DNA of 64,000 nt from assembly GCA_030248065.1 (NCBI GenBank), contig JASAMV010008485.1:1-64000 (forward strand), given 5' to 3'. Both the position numbers and the translations under genes were made by a program. Below, one piece after another: positions 11,801-22,400 of this stretch (the stretch's first letter is position 1; the number at the start of each line of letters is the position of its first letter). The stretch is from Rhynchonema sp. JSB1_4. Its lineage: Eukaryota > Nematoda > Chromadorea > Monhysterida > Xyalidae. A model generated the notes under the pieces. It was not told the origin of the DNA, searched no databases, and was given only the letters and a program-made list of their open reading frames with translations.

Positions 11801-14800
11801 TGGCGACCTTTTGACTGTTCTGCAATAAGTATGCGCAATCAATGCCGTTAAGATTGGGTCACACAGAAGAAGCCCTTTGAAACCCAGTCACCCACAAGAA
11901 ATGTGGTTACGAATTTTTCGAGCGGCGCAACAGTGACGATGAACTTGATCAGATCGCGACACGAATTCACGGTACGTCGTCGATAGTGGAGCTGAACGAA
12001 AGAAACGACCGTGTTTTTGAACGAACAAGACTGGCTAGTTTTGTCAGTTTGGACAAGGCGGCAAAGCATCCCAAAACTGCAAACCAAACGAGCTTTGTGT
12101 GTTTGCACAAGCAGTGGTGAAGCGAGAATAAGACCGATCGTGTGGTTTTTGTTGGGGACACGTGACCAGCTGATGCATTTGCACCGACGATGGCCTGGTG
12201 CACCGCCCGTCTGCGAAGACAGGTCGAAACGGGCAGCAAAAAAGCACGTTGTTGTATAATCACTGAACACACCAACCATGTGCGTGTAATTCTCCACTCT
12301 AGCAACATCCTTGCTGCTTCTGTACTCGCGGAACGATGTCTCCCAACAACCGTTCTCCAACTTGCGACAGTAGTAGAACTGACGATTCGAGGGGTCAGTC
12401 GGTCCTGAATTGAATAACAGGCTTTATAATGATAATTACTGACAGGAAACATTTTTGTTTTAGCAGACACAAACATTTGTTGAAGGACCAATAGTAATAA
12501 ATGGTGTACAACTAATACCACAGTTTCCCCATTGATTCAACAGTTTCGGGTATTGCTTCCAATTAATCAATTCTTTTTGTTCTTTGCCATAGCGATACAC
12601 AAATGCTTTGCAGCCATCTGTGGGCACCTGTGTACAGAGAGCACTTTTACACAAACTGCAAGCACCATGGAGGCGATGCGATGAAAAGTGAAAAATAGGA
12701 AAACCAGCAAACCTGTTTGGGTACCTTCGTTGACAGCAGGTACTGATGCGAGGGTTGGTTGAGCGCAGCGTCGAAGTATCGAATTGCAATCTGTTCACTA
12801 AAGTGCTCCATCGGCAGCCAAACCACACCGTCGGCAGCTTGTTCACATTCAGATGGGGTCAACAGACTGTGGAAATAATTATCACCACAATAATTTGGGT
12901 GTAAACTGATGCGACACGGCACTACCACATTCGCTAATTCACAGCTTTTCACTCACTTGTCTTCATTACCACTTTGCATTTCCTGAATTCGGGTCACAAA
13001 AGTCTCATCACTTGCGAACGGTCCATTTTCATTCACATCGCTGCAGAGCGGCAATTTGAAATCTTTGCTGGTGCCCCATTGAGTGAGCACAGGATCTTCC
13101 GGTTCTGATTCGGATTCGCTTTTCACTTCGATTTCAGCAAAATTTGGTCGACTGGTCAATCGGGTTGATTTACGTGCCGGCGGTTCGTTCTTTCTCGATC
13201 GGCGTTTGCTCTTCTTTGAAGTTGGATGCGCACTGGCTGTTGCGGTTGGTGCACCGGTTGGTGTCAGGTTATGGGATTCCGATTTTCGCTTGTTTTTGTC
13301 GTTCTTCTTCGTTTGGCGTTTGCGTTTGGATGGTTTTTTGGTCGAAATGGGTGTCTCATACTCGGAGTCCGATGGAGCACCACCGGCGCCAGCATCCGAC
13401 TCCGAATCGAAGTTGTCTCCGATGAGTGATGACGGAGACACCTTGATCTGCAAATCGAAGGTGCACGCGCAGGTGGTTGTGTGGTTTCGAAACGATAATA
13501 TATCTGTCGACGAATTTTATTCTTCGCGGAAATAAAGCATGCTTGACGTCTTTTTTGGGCAAATGTGGCCATCGGGAACAGTCGCACTGACGAAGCCCAG
13601 GTGCACCGCCCCCACCGTCTGTGGAAACAGGTCAGTCAAGCAACCAAAAACACGGTGAACAACCCATAAACACAAGCATTGAGAACAAAGCAATGAGTAG
13701 CGCCCACAATTAACCGTGAATTGCTGCATTGCATCGTTGTTCACATCTATCATCAGCTGTTCTGCCTTGTTCGCATCATCGAACCGTCGAGCATCGAAAT
13801 CGATCGCATCAGTGAACACCAATCGAGCGTCCAATGGTGTGCACGCGAACACACGACGATCGACAGACAGACAACACGACACTTGGCTGCAGATAGACTC
13901 AAAAGAGTAGTGCACAAACCAAAAGAATCGAGCATAAACACAAATCTAGGAGCAACATATTGACGCAACACAATGTTCACAAATGCTTGTTAAAGCTGCT
14001 GGTCAACAACCAATCGATAACCTGTGCTTTTGAGTATACTGCATCAAACACAGCTAATACAATAATTCGGACAACATGCGCAAGTCGATCATTATGGGGC
14101 AAGCTATTTCCTGCAAAGCCGTATATCATACCGATGAAATAAATGTTGGTGCTTGATATTCTGAAATTCTTAAACGTTGCCGTGAATTGTGCTTTCCACG
14201 GGACGCCGGCATAACTTTTGCATTTTTTCACTAAGGGGCAAACTTCAACCTGGCCGTGAAACATCAGCAAGCAACGAATCGACTCTCCAAGTCAGAGTCG
14301 AGTAACACGATATCTCACCTTTCTTAATGTGCACTGCCCCCAAGATTGAGCGAGGTCGACGGGTTGTTGACCAGCAGCTTTAAAGGGGGCCTTTCGCATT
14401 TCAAACCGCCTTCAAACTTCGCACGCATTTGAATATTGTTCAGGGCGTTATTAAACCCTCACGCACCAAGAACCCAATCTGCAGCATGCGACCAGGAGAT
14501 GCACTTTAAGAAGAACATCCGGGAACAAAGTGTGCCGCGGACCAGCCCAATTTATACCTGCTCATTCAGGCAAACTGCTTGATCAAACAGGTGTCAAGGC
14601 GAATGAATGTTTCGCATGAAACGTGCAACACCACTAACTATGGAATTTCGCTTTTCTTTATATTTCGAATTTCAACGAATTGTTCCAGCGCGACTAGCAG
14701 ACCTTGAAACATTTAGCAGCCACGCATGAACAATTCGTTGCGATTCGAAATAAAAAGAAAAGCGAAATTCTATAGTGAGGCAGGGGCAGGCATCGTGCGA

Positions 14801-15306
14801 AACATTCTGCGCCTTGACCGCCCTTGTCATCAGGCGAGTTGCCTGAATGCGCAGGTAGAAATTGGGCTGGTCCACATTTGATTTTGTTCGCGGATGTTCC
14901 TCTTGAAGGGTATCTCCTGGCCGCATGCTGAACGTTAGACCTCCGGTGTGTTTGACTTTTATGACGCATTGACCGCTGTCTAAACACATGCGAAGTTTGA
15001 AGGGGGTTTGAAATGCGAAAGGCCCCCTTTAAGCAAATTCATTTTGACTGGGGTAAAAGTTGTTCCCATCTTTACGCTGGTCAACATAACGCTTTACGCT
15101 TGTCAATACAACTCTTTCTGTGCGTCCGTGTACAGTTCATACCCAGTAACTAACACTCAAAGGGCGGCGACCAACCGAAATTGTTGTTCGTGTCCGATCT
15201 TGATGTGCGACTCGATGGTGGGCAACGGGAACAACCCGGCACAGAACTCACATTCTTCGTACACATCCACTCGGTTGGTGCCGTCACCCGTGTACGTGGT
15301 GGCCAT
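8858..15306 (-). CDS. Array gene K: full-length member, K/L subfamily
   Basis: Start ATG 15306-15304 (MATTYTGDGTNRV), stop TGA 8858-8860. Approximate exons: E1 15167-15306 (VYEECEFCAGLFPLPT, HIKIGHE); E2 13707-13920 (CLSVDRRVFACTPLDARL, FDARRF); long E3 12957-13450 (acidic/Ser, KRKRQTKKNDKNKRK basic patch, ENGPFASDETF); E4 12714-12866 (VVWLPMEHFSEQIAIRYF); E4b 12512-12629 (DGCKAFVYR); E5 12279-12407 (YTHMV); E6 11884-11994 (VNSCRDLIK); E7 11600-11820 (VYYFWLDRPRVF); E7b 11206-11252; E8 10962-11096 (MNGPYLGLQAF); E9a 10798-10900 and E9b 10577-10716 (TDRSKAFIFDL, RQDEPRENWE); E10 9503-9632 (YTHMV); E11 9331-9428 (VRSCPDLIKSRY); E12 9079-9267 (VHYFWVHRPRDY); E13 8858-9000 (YDPMCEDEDWDF). In module 1 the DRSK motif is replaced by DGCK. 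Intron 1 contains two adjacent TTAA elements; the intron after E9b contains a hAT-like element. Exons E1, E2 and E9b are nearly identical to gene L. Confidence 0.74.
9742..10429. mobile_element. Non-autonomous hAT-like element in gene K
   Basis: It begins CAGTGGTT and ends AACCACTG, with an exact 8-bp target duplication TCTGCAAG at 9734-9741 and 10430-10437. Subterminal regions are A/T homopolymers able to pair. The 688-bp element encodes no transposase. It is inserted in the intron after exon E9b of gene K. Its texture resembles the element at 3182-3947, so the two may share an autonomous partner elsewhere. Confidence 0.82.
12130..12245. repeat. Dispersed short repeat ('CAGGTCGAAACGGGC' family), copy in gene K
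   Basis: A segment containing CCGCCCGTCTGCGAAGACAG followed by GTCGAAACGGGC. Related copies, with substitutions, occur near 13590-13640, 32005-32075 and 56785-56815, and in opposite orientation near 31020-31145; a shorter trace lies near 48600. The 31 kb copy matches over more than 80 bp, including a TCATGTGACCCC block. All copies fall in introns or gaps. Size and dispersion suggest a SINE or MITE, but no promoter boxes or tail were identified. Confidence 0.5.
13590..13640. repeat. Dispersed short repeat, partial copy in gene K intron
   Basis: Contains CCCAGGTGCACCGCCC and GTCTGTGGAAACAGGTC, matching the 12130-12245 copy with changes. It lies between exons E2 and E3 of gene K. Confidence 0.45.
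13994..14379. mobile_element. TTAA-flanked element 1 (piggyBac-like by target site) in gene K intron 1
   Basis: Terminal inverted repeats AGCTGCTGGTCAACAACC at the left and its reverse complement at the right are bordered by TTAA (13990-13993 and 14380-14383). The 386-bp element is non-coding. Its right TTAA is shared with the next element, so the two sit back to back. An octamer in minus orientation occurs at 14257-14264. Confidence 0.78.
14384..15028. mobile_element. TTAA-flanked 645-bp foldback element, copy 1, in gene K intron 1
   Basis: It begins AGGGGGCCTTTCGCATTTC and ends with the reverse complement, bordered by TTAA (14380-14383 and 15029-15032). The arms extend nearly to the centre, so it could fold into a long hairpin. 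The same family, at the same 645-bp length, is found in gene H at 24483-25127 in inverted order. No coding capacity. The matching sizes suggest recent mobilisation. Removing it and element 1 restores continuity with the homologous intron of gene L. Confidence 0.85.
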
Positions 15307-15596
15307 TTTGAACTATTTCAATAAGTTTTTTTTGAAAAAAGGTTTTTTCATGGAGCGGTACGGTACACCGACCACGGAAAGGTGGATGTTGCGTGGAACA
15401 AATTCGACCAAAGCAAACGACCGCTGAGTGACAGTAAAAATGTTTCATTGCGTATTGACAAAAATGCTGTTTCATGAATTCAAAACGCAAGACCAGAATC
15501 ACAGAATAAGCAGCAGAAAACTCAGCTAGGTCAACTGAATTCGGTATAATACAACAGTAACAATGGTATAAAAACACACTAAATGGTTACATGATC

Positions 15597-17273
15597 TCAA
15601 TCCGACTCAATGTCCCTTTTGCCTGATCCATTATCGCTGGTCGATGCTTGCTCGGAATCTTCAGCGAGTTCAATTCTGTCCGAGTTCCATACATATTCGA
15701 CCTGATTCCTCTTTCTTCTGACGGTGTGACTTCTGGTGTTCTTAGCGACCCTGTCAATTGACTTCAACAACCGTTGTTCACGTGCGCCCTGCAGCATTTC
15801 GTCGAAGCGTCCTGAAAGAAGACACATTTTGGAGCGAAAATCAACGCTCAATGACACGATCGGGGGCAGACTTTTTCTGACGCCACAAAAGAATAGCAGT
15901 AATTAGGAGACGAGCCAAAACGTAGTACACAAAGCTTCACGATAAGGAGTCACTACATAGCGGGCATACAAGACGATTAGCAGATGGCAGATGGAACCAT
16001 TCAGTGATAAAATTGTCGACATCGACCTATCACTTTGCGTTGTTCTTCCCGTGCCTTTCGTTGTAGCTCTTCAAATTTACGTCGATCTTGTTCAGCTCGG
16101 CGTTGTTTCTCTTCATGTTCTTCGTGTTTGCGCTGCACGATATCATTTATGATTGATCTGTCCCTAAATCGAGGCATGTCTGCTGCTGTCGTTGGTGGAC
16201 TGTGCCACGACGGATAGTGGACCTTTTTGAACGGCAACGTTACTGGCGGTTCATTCGGTGCCACCTTTCTGAGGCGCTGGAAAACACGCGGACGTGAACT
16301 ATCGATCTGCGGTTCCGCAATATCCCGATTTCTGGTCATGGCTTGACTGTCTACTTCTGATGTCATCGGTTCTGTGACCAGCAGATCATTGGCGCTATCA
16401 CGTGCTTCCTCTTTGATATTTGGGATGAGTTCCGGGGTATTTGAGGTTACTACTTCACTTTGATCGAACGGTTCAGTTTTGCAGCACTTTTCTACCACAA
16501 AGCTCGGCCCCGGTGTACTGGTTGGTTCGGTGACACTTGTGCTAGAGCATGGCGGTTCATTCACATTGACCGGTTCAGTTGGGAATTTAAGGGGTTCCTC
16601 GATATTCGAGTCGGCAAATCTCAGGGGATGTTCGATGTTCTTTGGCTGTAGGTCGGCAAATCGCAGGGGATCGAAGTCGTTTGGATTGGTCAGGAAAATT
16701 GATGGGTCCGAAATTCGTGATAGGATGAATAGATGACGTTCAGGACTGAGCACGCCGCACAGTTTCCTGCAACGTTAATTTACGTTTTCGTCAACATTAA
16801 TTTACGCAATTTATGTTAACAGTAGAAACTGCAAACTGTCTGCCATCGGCTGGTAATCGGAGCGAACCTGGCCGCTTTGTCAAATAATTTTCAATCAACA
16901 GATATGCGTAAAATTTGTTCAGCACGTGTCTGGGTGCAACTTTTACATTGGTCGAAACTGACGCCAAAACGAAATACTGTAGCTTGAATATCTACGTACA
17001 AAATAGAATGACGCGACCAACTCAGGATCTGATCTGATCACGATCTGATCACCAAGTTTGGTGCCGACCACAACGTCGCTGCTGCAGCTCGACAAACGTC
17101 ACCCACCTGAACTGTTCGTCATGCACAGCCTTGATGTGCTGCTCAATGTCGTGTAATGGAAACATGCCGCTACAAAATTGACATTGCTCATAGACGGTCA
17201 ACAACCTTCGCTTCTTTTTGCTTTTGGGGACAATTTGTAAAAGTTCACGACGCTTTGTGTTGGCAACGGACAT
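15597..17273 (-). CDS. Array gene J: short three-exon member with zinc finger and coiled coil, without the repeated modules
   Basis: E1 (about 17108-17273; MSVANTKRREL, with an upstream in-frame Met at 17302) carries VYEQCQFCSGMFPLHD followed by HIKAVH, the same C-x2-C...H...H layout as the full-length members. E2 (about 16025-16768) begins with the family signature (ILSRISDPSIFL, NDFDPLRFADL) and extends into a long Pro/Glu/Ser/Thr-rich segment. It ends in a strongly charged helix (KHEEHEEKQRRAEQ and onward) typical of a coiled coil. E3 (15597-about 15811) is basic, then acidic (RKRNQVEYVWN ... GKRDIESD), with TGA at 15597-15599. No NGPF, WLPL, CPDL or YFWV exon lies between it and gene K. 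All three exons are open, so this looks like a real truncated or derived member rather than a relic. It may modulate full-length products through shared N-terminal regions, but that is inference. Confidence 0.68.
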
Positions 17274-17548
17274 GGTGACTTCTTTGCTGAAAATAAGCAT
17301 CCTTTCGTTGATCCAAGGTAAATATTGTACATAGCAGTGACAAGATACCAAATGCTCGCAAGCTGCTGGTGGTAACACATAACCAATTTGCGAAAAAAAC
17401 AATCATTTCTCAAACAACAGACACAATTGCATATTTTTATTTTATGCACAATGAATTTACACAACACAGTTTCAGCAGAACATGTACAACACCCACACAA
17501 CCAACAATTTCCAGAACAAAGATTACCTCAATCGTCAAAATTATGATT

Positions 17549-19330
17549 TCATTGTGGCATCATTGCCTCATCTTCCATGTCTGCATCATTCCACATTTTG
17601 GCTGTGAGCTGTTACTCCATTTTCAGTGATTTTCTCAACATCGACCCACATTTGACGCGACTGACCTTGCGTTTCAGTTTCCAGTAACTCTGAGTCCACC
17701 CGACCGGTTCACTTTTCGTGTCACTGCTCCGTCCGTCGGCTGAAAAATCGCTTTATAATTAGGAAATGACAATTTCAACCCGACCAGTTAGTGTACCAAA
17801 CGCAATCAGCGGTGGTGTCAAACTTAATGATGCAATCGGACGGCATTCACTCTGCATTAGTCATGTGACCATTTAGAAACCACGATATTTCGGAATTTTC
17901 TGATGCCACTTATCTCAACTACCGCAGAAGCTGTTTCTTTTCATGGTGACCTACATAACTGCAATCAGTATATCCAGAAAAATTCACATTTCAATAAAAG
18001 TCACATGACCAGGCAGTTCCGCATCCCATCACTGAGTCTGACACCGGCCAAAATGCACCACTCACATTTGCGTTTCTTGCTCGTCCCTTGCACAATAGCG
18101 AAACGGACGTGGTGTGCCAACACCATGCTGTAACGCACGTTGTACGACTTGCATTCAGTGCCCGTTAGTGCAGTGCGTTGCTGAAGAATGGAACTAACCA
18201 CGATGACATTCGCTTTTAGAGGTACAGTGATAACTCGTTATAGTCACACCAACGAGACCAGGCAAGAATGCGAGATTGTGACTATGGGAGACTACGTAAG
18301 GAGGTGACAAGGCGAAAAGGCCTTCATATCAGATTTAGTCACCATTTTTCTCACCCGATTTTATAATTTAGTCCCACATCCCACAACAATGTTTCTTGGT
18401 CATGTCAACCATCAAACCAAGTGTTTGTGTATGCATAATCAGAGAAAATTTGAGTCCAGCAACGTCTTCTGACACAAATTATAGTCACCTAGAATGGATC
18501 TGACTATGACGAGACCACTTAATTACTGAGGAGACAGTTTGGGATTGGGGCCATCCAAAGTGGCTCCACAGTCATATGGAAAGTTTGATGATGTTTCACA
18601 ACAGATACCTTAATGCAAGGAGCGTGTGGAGCAACTGTCAGCATTCAGGATCCGGCCACGATCTTTGTGGCGAAAATGTTTTCCCAGTTGTCTGTTTCGA
18701 ACAATCACCACATTCTGTGACGATGGGCTCGACAGCAAGCACATGTGGTCTGTTCGTCGATGCAATGTTTCAGGGACTGGGCGTGGGCGCTGTTTGTCAG
18801 CGAATGGCAAGGGATCAAAATCGCCGAGCTCCGTGAGAAACTCACTGGGTGACGGCATATAGCAGACGTGCGTCGCGCAAGCGTTTGGTCAGGCTGCATT
18901 GGGAAACACAATCCATCGTCTTTATCTCTGTTTACCAGAAGACACCGACCGTCATGTTCTTTAGTAACCGAAAATGCTGGCTTCCGTTCCGATCACACTG
19001 CAGAGGGTGGACCGCACCGAACATTCTTCCAACACCAAACGTACAATTGCATAAACTCACTGGAATTGGAGGACACGTCACGACTGTGACGTGTTTCTGA
19101 ATAACGCCCAGTGAAAATAGACCACAACAGAACACGCAATCTTCGTGCACATTCACTTCTTCGTTCTTGATGTGTGTGACACCGTTTTGATCTATTTGTA
19201 ACCAATTGTTAGATTGATACACAAGGTTTGGTAACGAAATAATTATAGACACTACATTACTGTAGTGGCGGTAGGAAAACCAGTGCGCAGAATCAACTGT
19301 ATGCAAGCAGGCTTCGTCAGAATAATGCAT
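17549..19330 (-). pseudogene. Array gene I: short, degenerate copy (zinc-finger exon, frameshifted E2 and C-terminal exons only)
   Basis: Pieces visible on the minus strand: a divergent E1 (about 19075-19200) with VNVHEDCVFCCGLFSLGVIQ, where the second His of the finger is replaced by VTC; E2 (about 18740-18900), where RLRDARLLYAVTQ runs into TGA while the downstream GDFDPLPFADK continues in another frame; an E12 homologue (about 18010-18190) starting LQQRTALTGTE; a small Lys-rich exon (about 17690-17745) ending at a GTCAGT donor; and a final exon (17549-17608) reading NDADMEDEAMMPQ with TGA at 17549-17551. Both central modules are missing. The E2 frameshift and poor zinc-finger agreement argue for a pseudogene. 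However, the terminal exons remain open, so a short functional form spliced around E2 is a live alternative. The start codon could not be placed. Confidence 0.55.
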
Positions 19331-19468
19331 TTTTAATCTTTCAACAAACGGAAATTAAACGAAAACAATTGTTGCACATACATACATAATCAGTAAGAAA
19401 GACAAACTAGCGAGAATCACAATCAATATCCTGTGCATTATGCACCGTGCTTTCACAAAACAGTCTAA

Positions 19469-22400
19469 CTAGTCGTGTTCCAACAAATCTTCGTTTTCCA
19501 TTGTGGCATCGTAGTCCAATCCATCAACTTTGGGCCTTTTCGCTCCATTATCAACAACGAACATTTGAGGTTTGCGTAGCTTGCCAGCCAGTCGAAGTGC
19601 TTTCAGCCTGTAACGAGACGTACAGGTAACATACCCAAATTCTCAAAAAATCAACTCACGACCGAACCCACCTTTGTGCCTGTTCAGCCCTTGTCAGTTG
19701 TGTGGGATCAGTGTCGTACAGACCCACAGATGTTTCAATGTTGGCATTTGCGGTCAGATTAATCGGGTCGCCCTCTGCCTGTCGTTTCATCTTGGCCTTG
19801 AATGAAGGTGCATTTTTACCGACTTTCGGTTTGACGATTTCAAATGGTCGTGGCGGACAGAGCCATTGGAAATAGACCAGTCCAACACCGAAACGCATGC
19901 TGTGCCAACGACGGGTGGTGCCGATCAGTTGGTTGCGATGCTGCAAAGTGAGCGCAGACATTTGGAACACATACAGAGACTGGAGGAACTTTCAGGCCAC
20001 ACTATACACGCAACTAACATGTTGATCCAAATACGAGCCGACGTCGACAAACATGTACTTTTGACGCATCAGGTCCGGACACGAACGGACGTACTGAACT
20101 TCGCGCATACACTGAAAAGTGAGGCACACCATTAAATAACAACAGAGTGCTTTACTGTTGTGTCACGCTGCGAGAATCCAACCACGTGCGTGAAGCCCGG
20201 CTCCTTTTCCAACATCGACTGGATTTTGCCGATCTGTTTGATTACACGATGCACAATTTGACCGTCGGCTTGTTTCTGCACTAGAAATTTTTCGCACGTC
20301 GCATAACAAATTGGGCCTGAAAACTGAATCAGTTTGCATTAATTTAAAAGCTTCACAACAGCAGTGTTTGAACACAATAGTCACTGACCACAAGCAGGTT
20401 TATTAGCCAACAGGGCCTCCCAATTTTCCCTGGGTTCTTTGCGTCGAGCCTCAGCCAGATTGAAAATGAACGCCTTTGATTGGTCGAGTGGCACGTCGTT
20501 TGGAATGGACTCTGATACGAGGTACGGTAGCTCCACCGCTGCGAACAGGTACTGTAACCCGATCTGTGCATTCATGCGCTTGAATGGAAGCCAGGTACAA
20601 CGGGGTTGGCTACGGTCACATTCAGACTCGGGGAGAACACTGAAATTCGAGGGACAAGGCAGGTGAAACAAGCCTTGGTCGTCCAGAGCTTTGAAGGTTT
20701 GCGGCCACTTGCAGTGGAGTGCTGGGAGCTCACTGATCGAATACAAGAGATCACCCAAAAGGATCACGATCTATTAGAGTCGACTCGATCTGGCGCTTGG
20801 TGAAAATCAGTGACATTATTTGCTTTCTTTCATTTAGCCCAGATTTGTTAGTCATTCGGTGATACTGTGATGTTCTCAGTGATCCCGTTTGATGATTACT
20901 CTGAACGCCCAAAACTAGAAAACAACAAAACACAAAGTTTGGCAGTCGAAATGACGAACGGTGCGGGTTCAGCGAAATAGTTGTCCCGAATTCGTTCCAA
21001 AAATTCGTCAGTTGACAGAAATGGTCCGTTTTGAGCAATGTCCAGTTTGGCCAGAGTCGTCAGATCGTTGTAACCTTGTACAACGCTGAAGAAAAAGGAA
21101 TTTCGTTTCAGTAATTTCCCACCAAATTTTTTAGGAGGTAGTATTTCGCAAACAGCTGCGCTTACCGTTCACGTAAGGCCACATACGAGCTTTTGTCTTT
21201 ATCAAGTGTTCCCAATCCCATGAACGTTTTCTTTCTCGCACAATAATTGTCCTCCGTCACTTGCAGACGTATTGCATACGTGGATTTCGGGGGGTTTCTG
21301 ATGATACTAAACTGGCGTGGTTGGCCCACCCAGAAATAGTAGACCATTCTGTACTTGAACTGGGTGAAGGGAACTCGTCTGCCTTTGCCACGTCCATGCA
21401 GCTGAAGAATATACGAAAAATGAATGCACGAAACATCTGGGTATTGCATGTAACGCATGTAGGCAGCACCTGTGCAATGGCACGAAGAGAAGAAAGCAAG
21501 ATTTCAAATCAGATCGACGTATAACATTTCTAGCCACAACTAACCGCATTCAAGTGCTCGACGTATTCAGCCAATAGCAAGAGTGATGCAGTGAATTTCA
21601 CCAAGTCCGGACAAGAGAGCACGACATTAATTTTGTACATCAGCTGAAAGACAATCCCTAAATGTTGGTACTGTAACTTTAAATCAATTGTATTGGCGAT
21701 GGCGATTTTTTACAAAAAGCACCCAACCACGTGCGTGTTGTCAGGGTTGTCACAGTTGAGCTTTCTGGATATGTTATCGCTGTAGATCGGTCCGTGATTG
21801 GGTTTCTTGCTCGTGAACGTCAACTTGCCGTCTGTTTCATTGCAATAGTACGCAGCGACGACGCTTAGCTTCGTCTCACCTGCATAAGTTGGAGAGTCTA
21901 TAATCCAGAAATTTTTAAAAATCACTTGTATAAAAACGTCATTCCACATGACGTAATAAAGGTTGTTGTTGTGGGTCGACGCGGCCAAGCCGCCTGTGTG
22001 TGGAAACTCGGTAGACAGAGGTTTTTATACTGTACGTATGACGTACGTGCAACCGCGGCCATGGCACATACACACAGAGCAGCAGCAGCACACCCATCAA
22101 ACAAAAACACGGAAAACCCCTCTCTTCCAACCTAAAAAAAAACCCTACAAGGTGACCACACCAACCGATGTTGAGCAATGTTTTTCCGGCTTCCGGATAC
22201 TTGTCCGTAGCAATGTAGCCCTTAGACCGATCGGATGGAATACAAGTAGTCGGTGCCTGGGTGGATACCAGATACGGGTGATCATCAAGTGCATTCATGT
22301 ATTGAAGAGCGATTGATGGATTGAAATGGTCGAGTGGCAACCAGACGACGCCATCGGCTTGTGACTCGCATTCAGTCGGTTGGAGAAGTCTGGACGCATG

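Noticed and set aside
13083..13535. Plus-strand open frames across the gene K linker
   Set aside because: They are antisense to the acidic/basic linker exon that aligns with gene L; no independent support.
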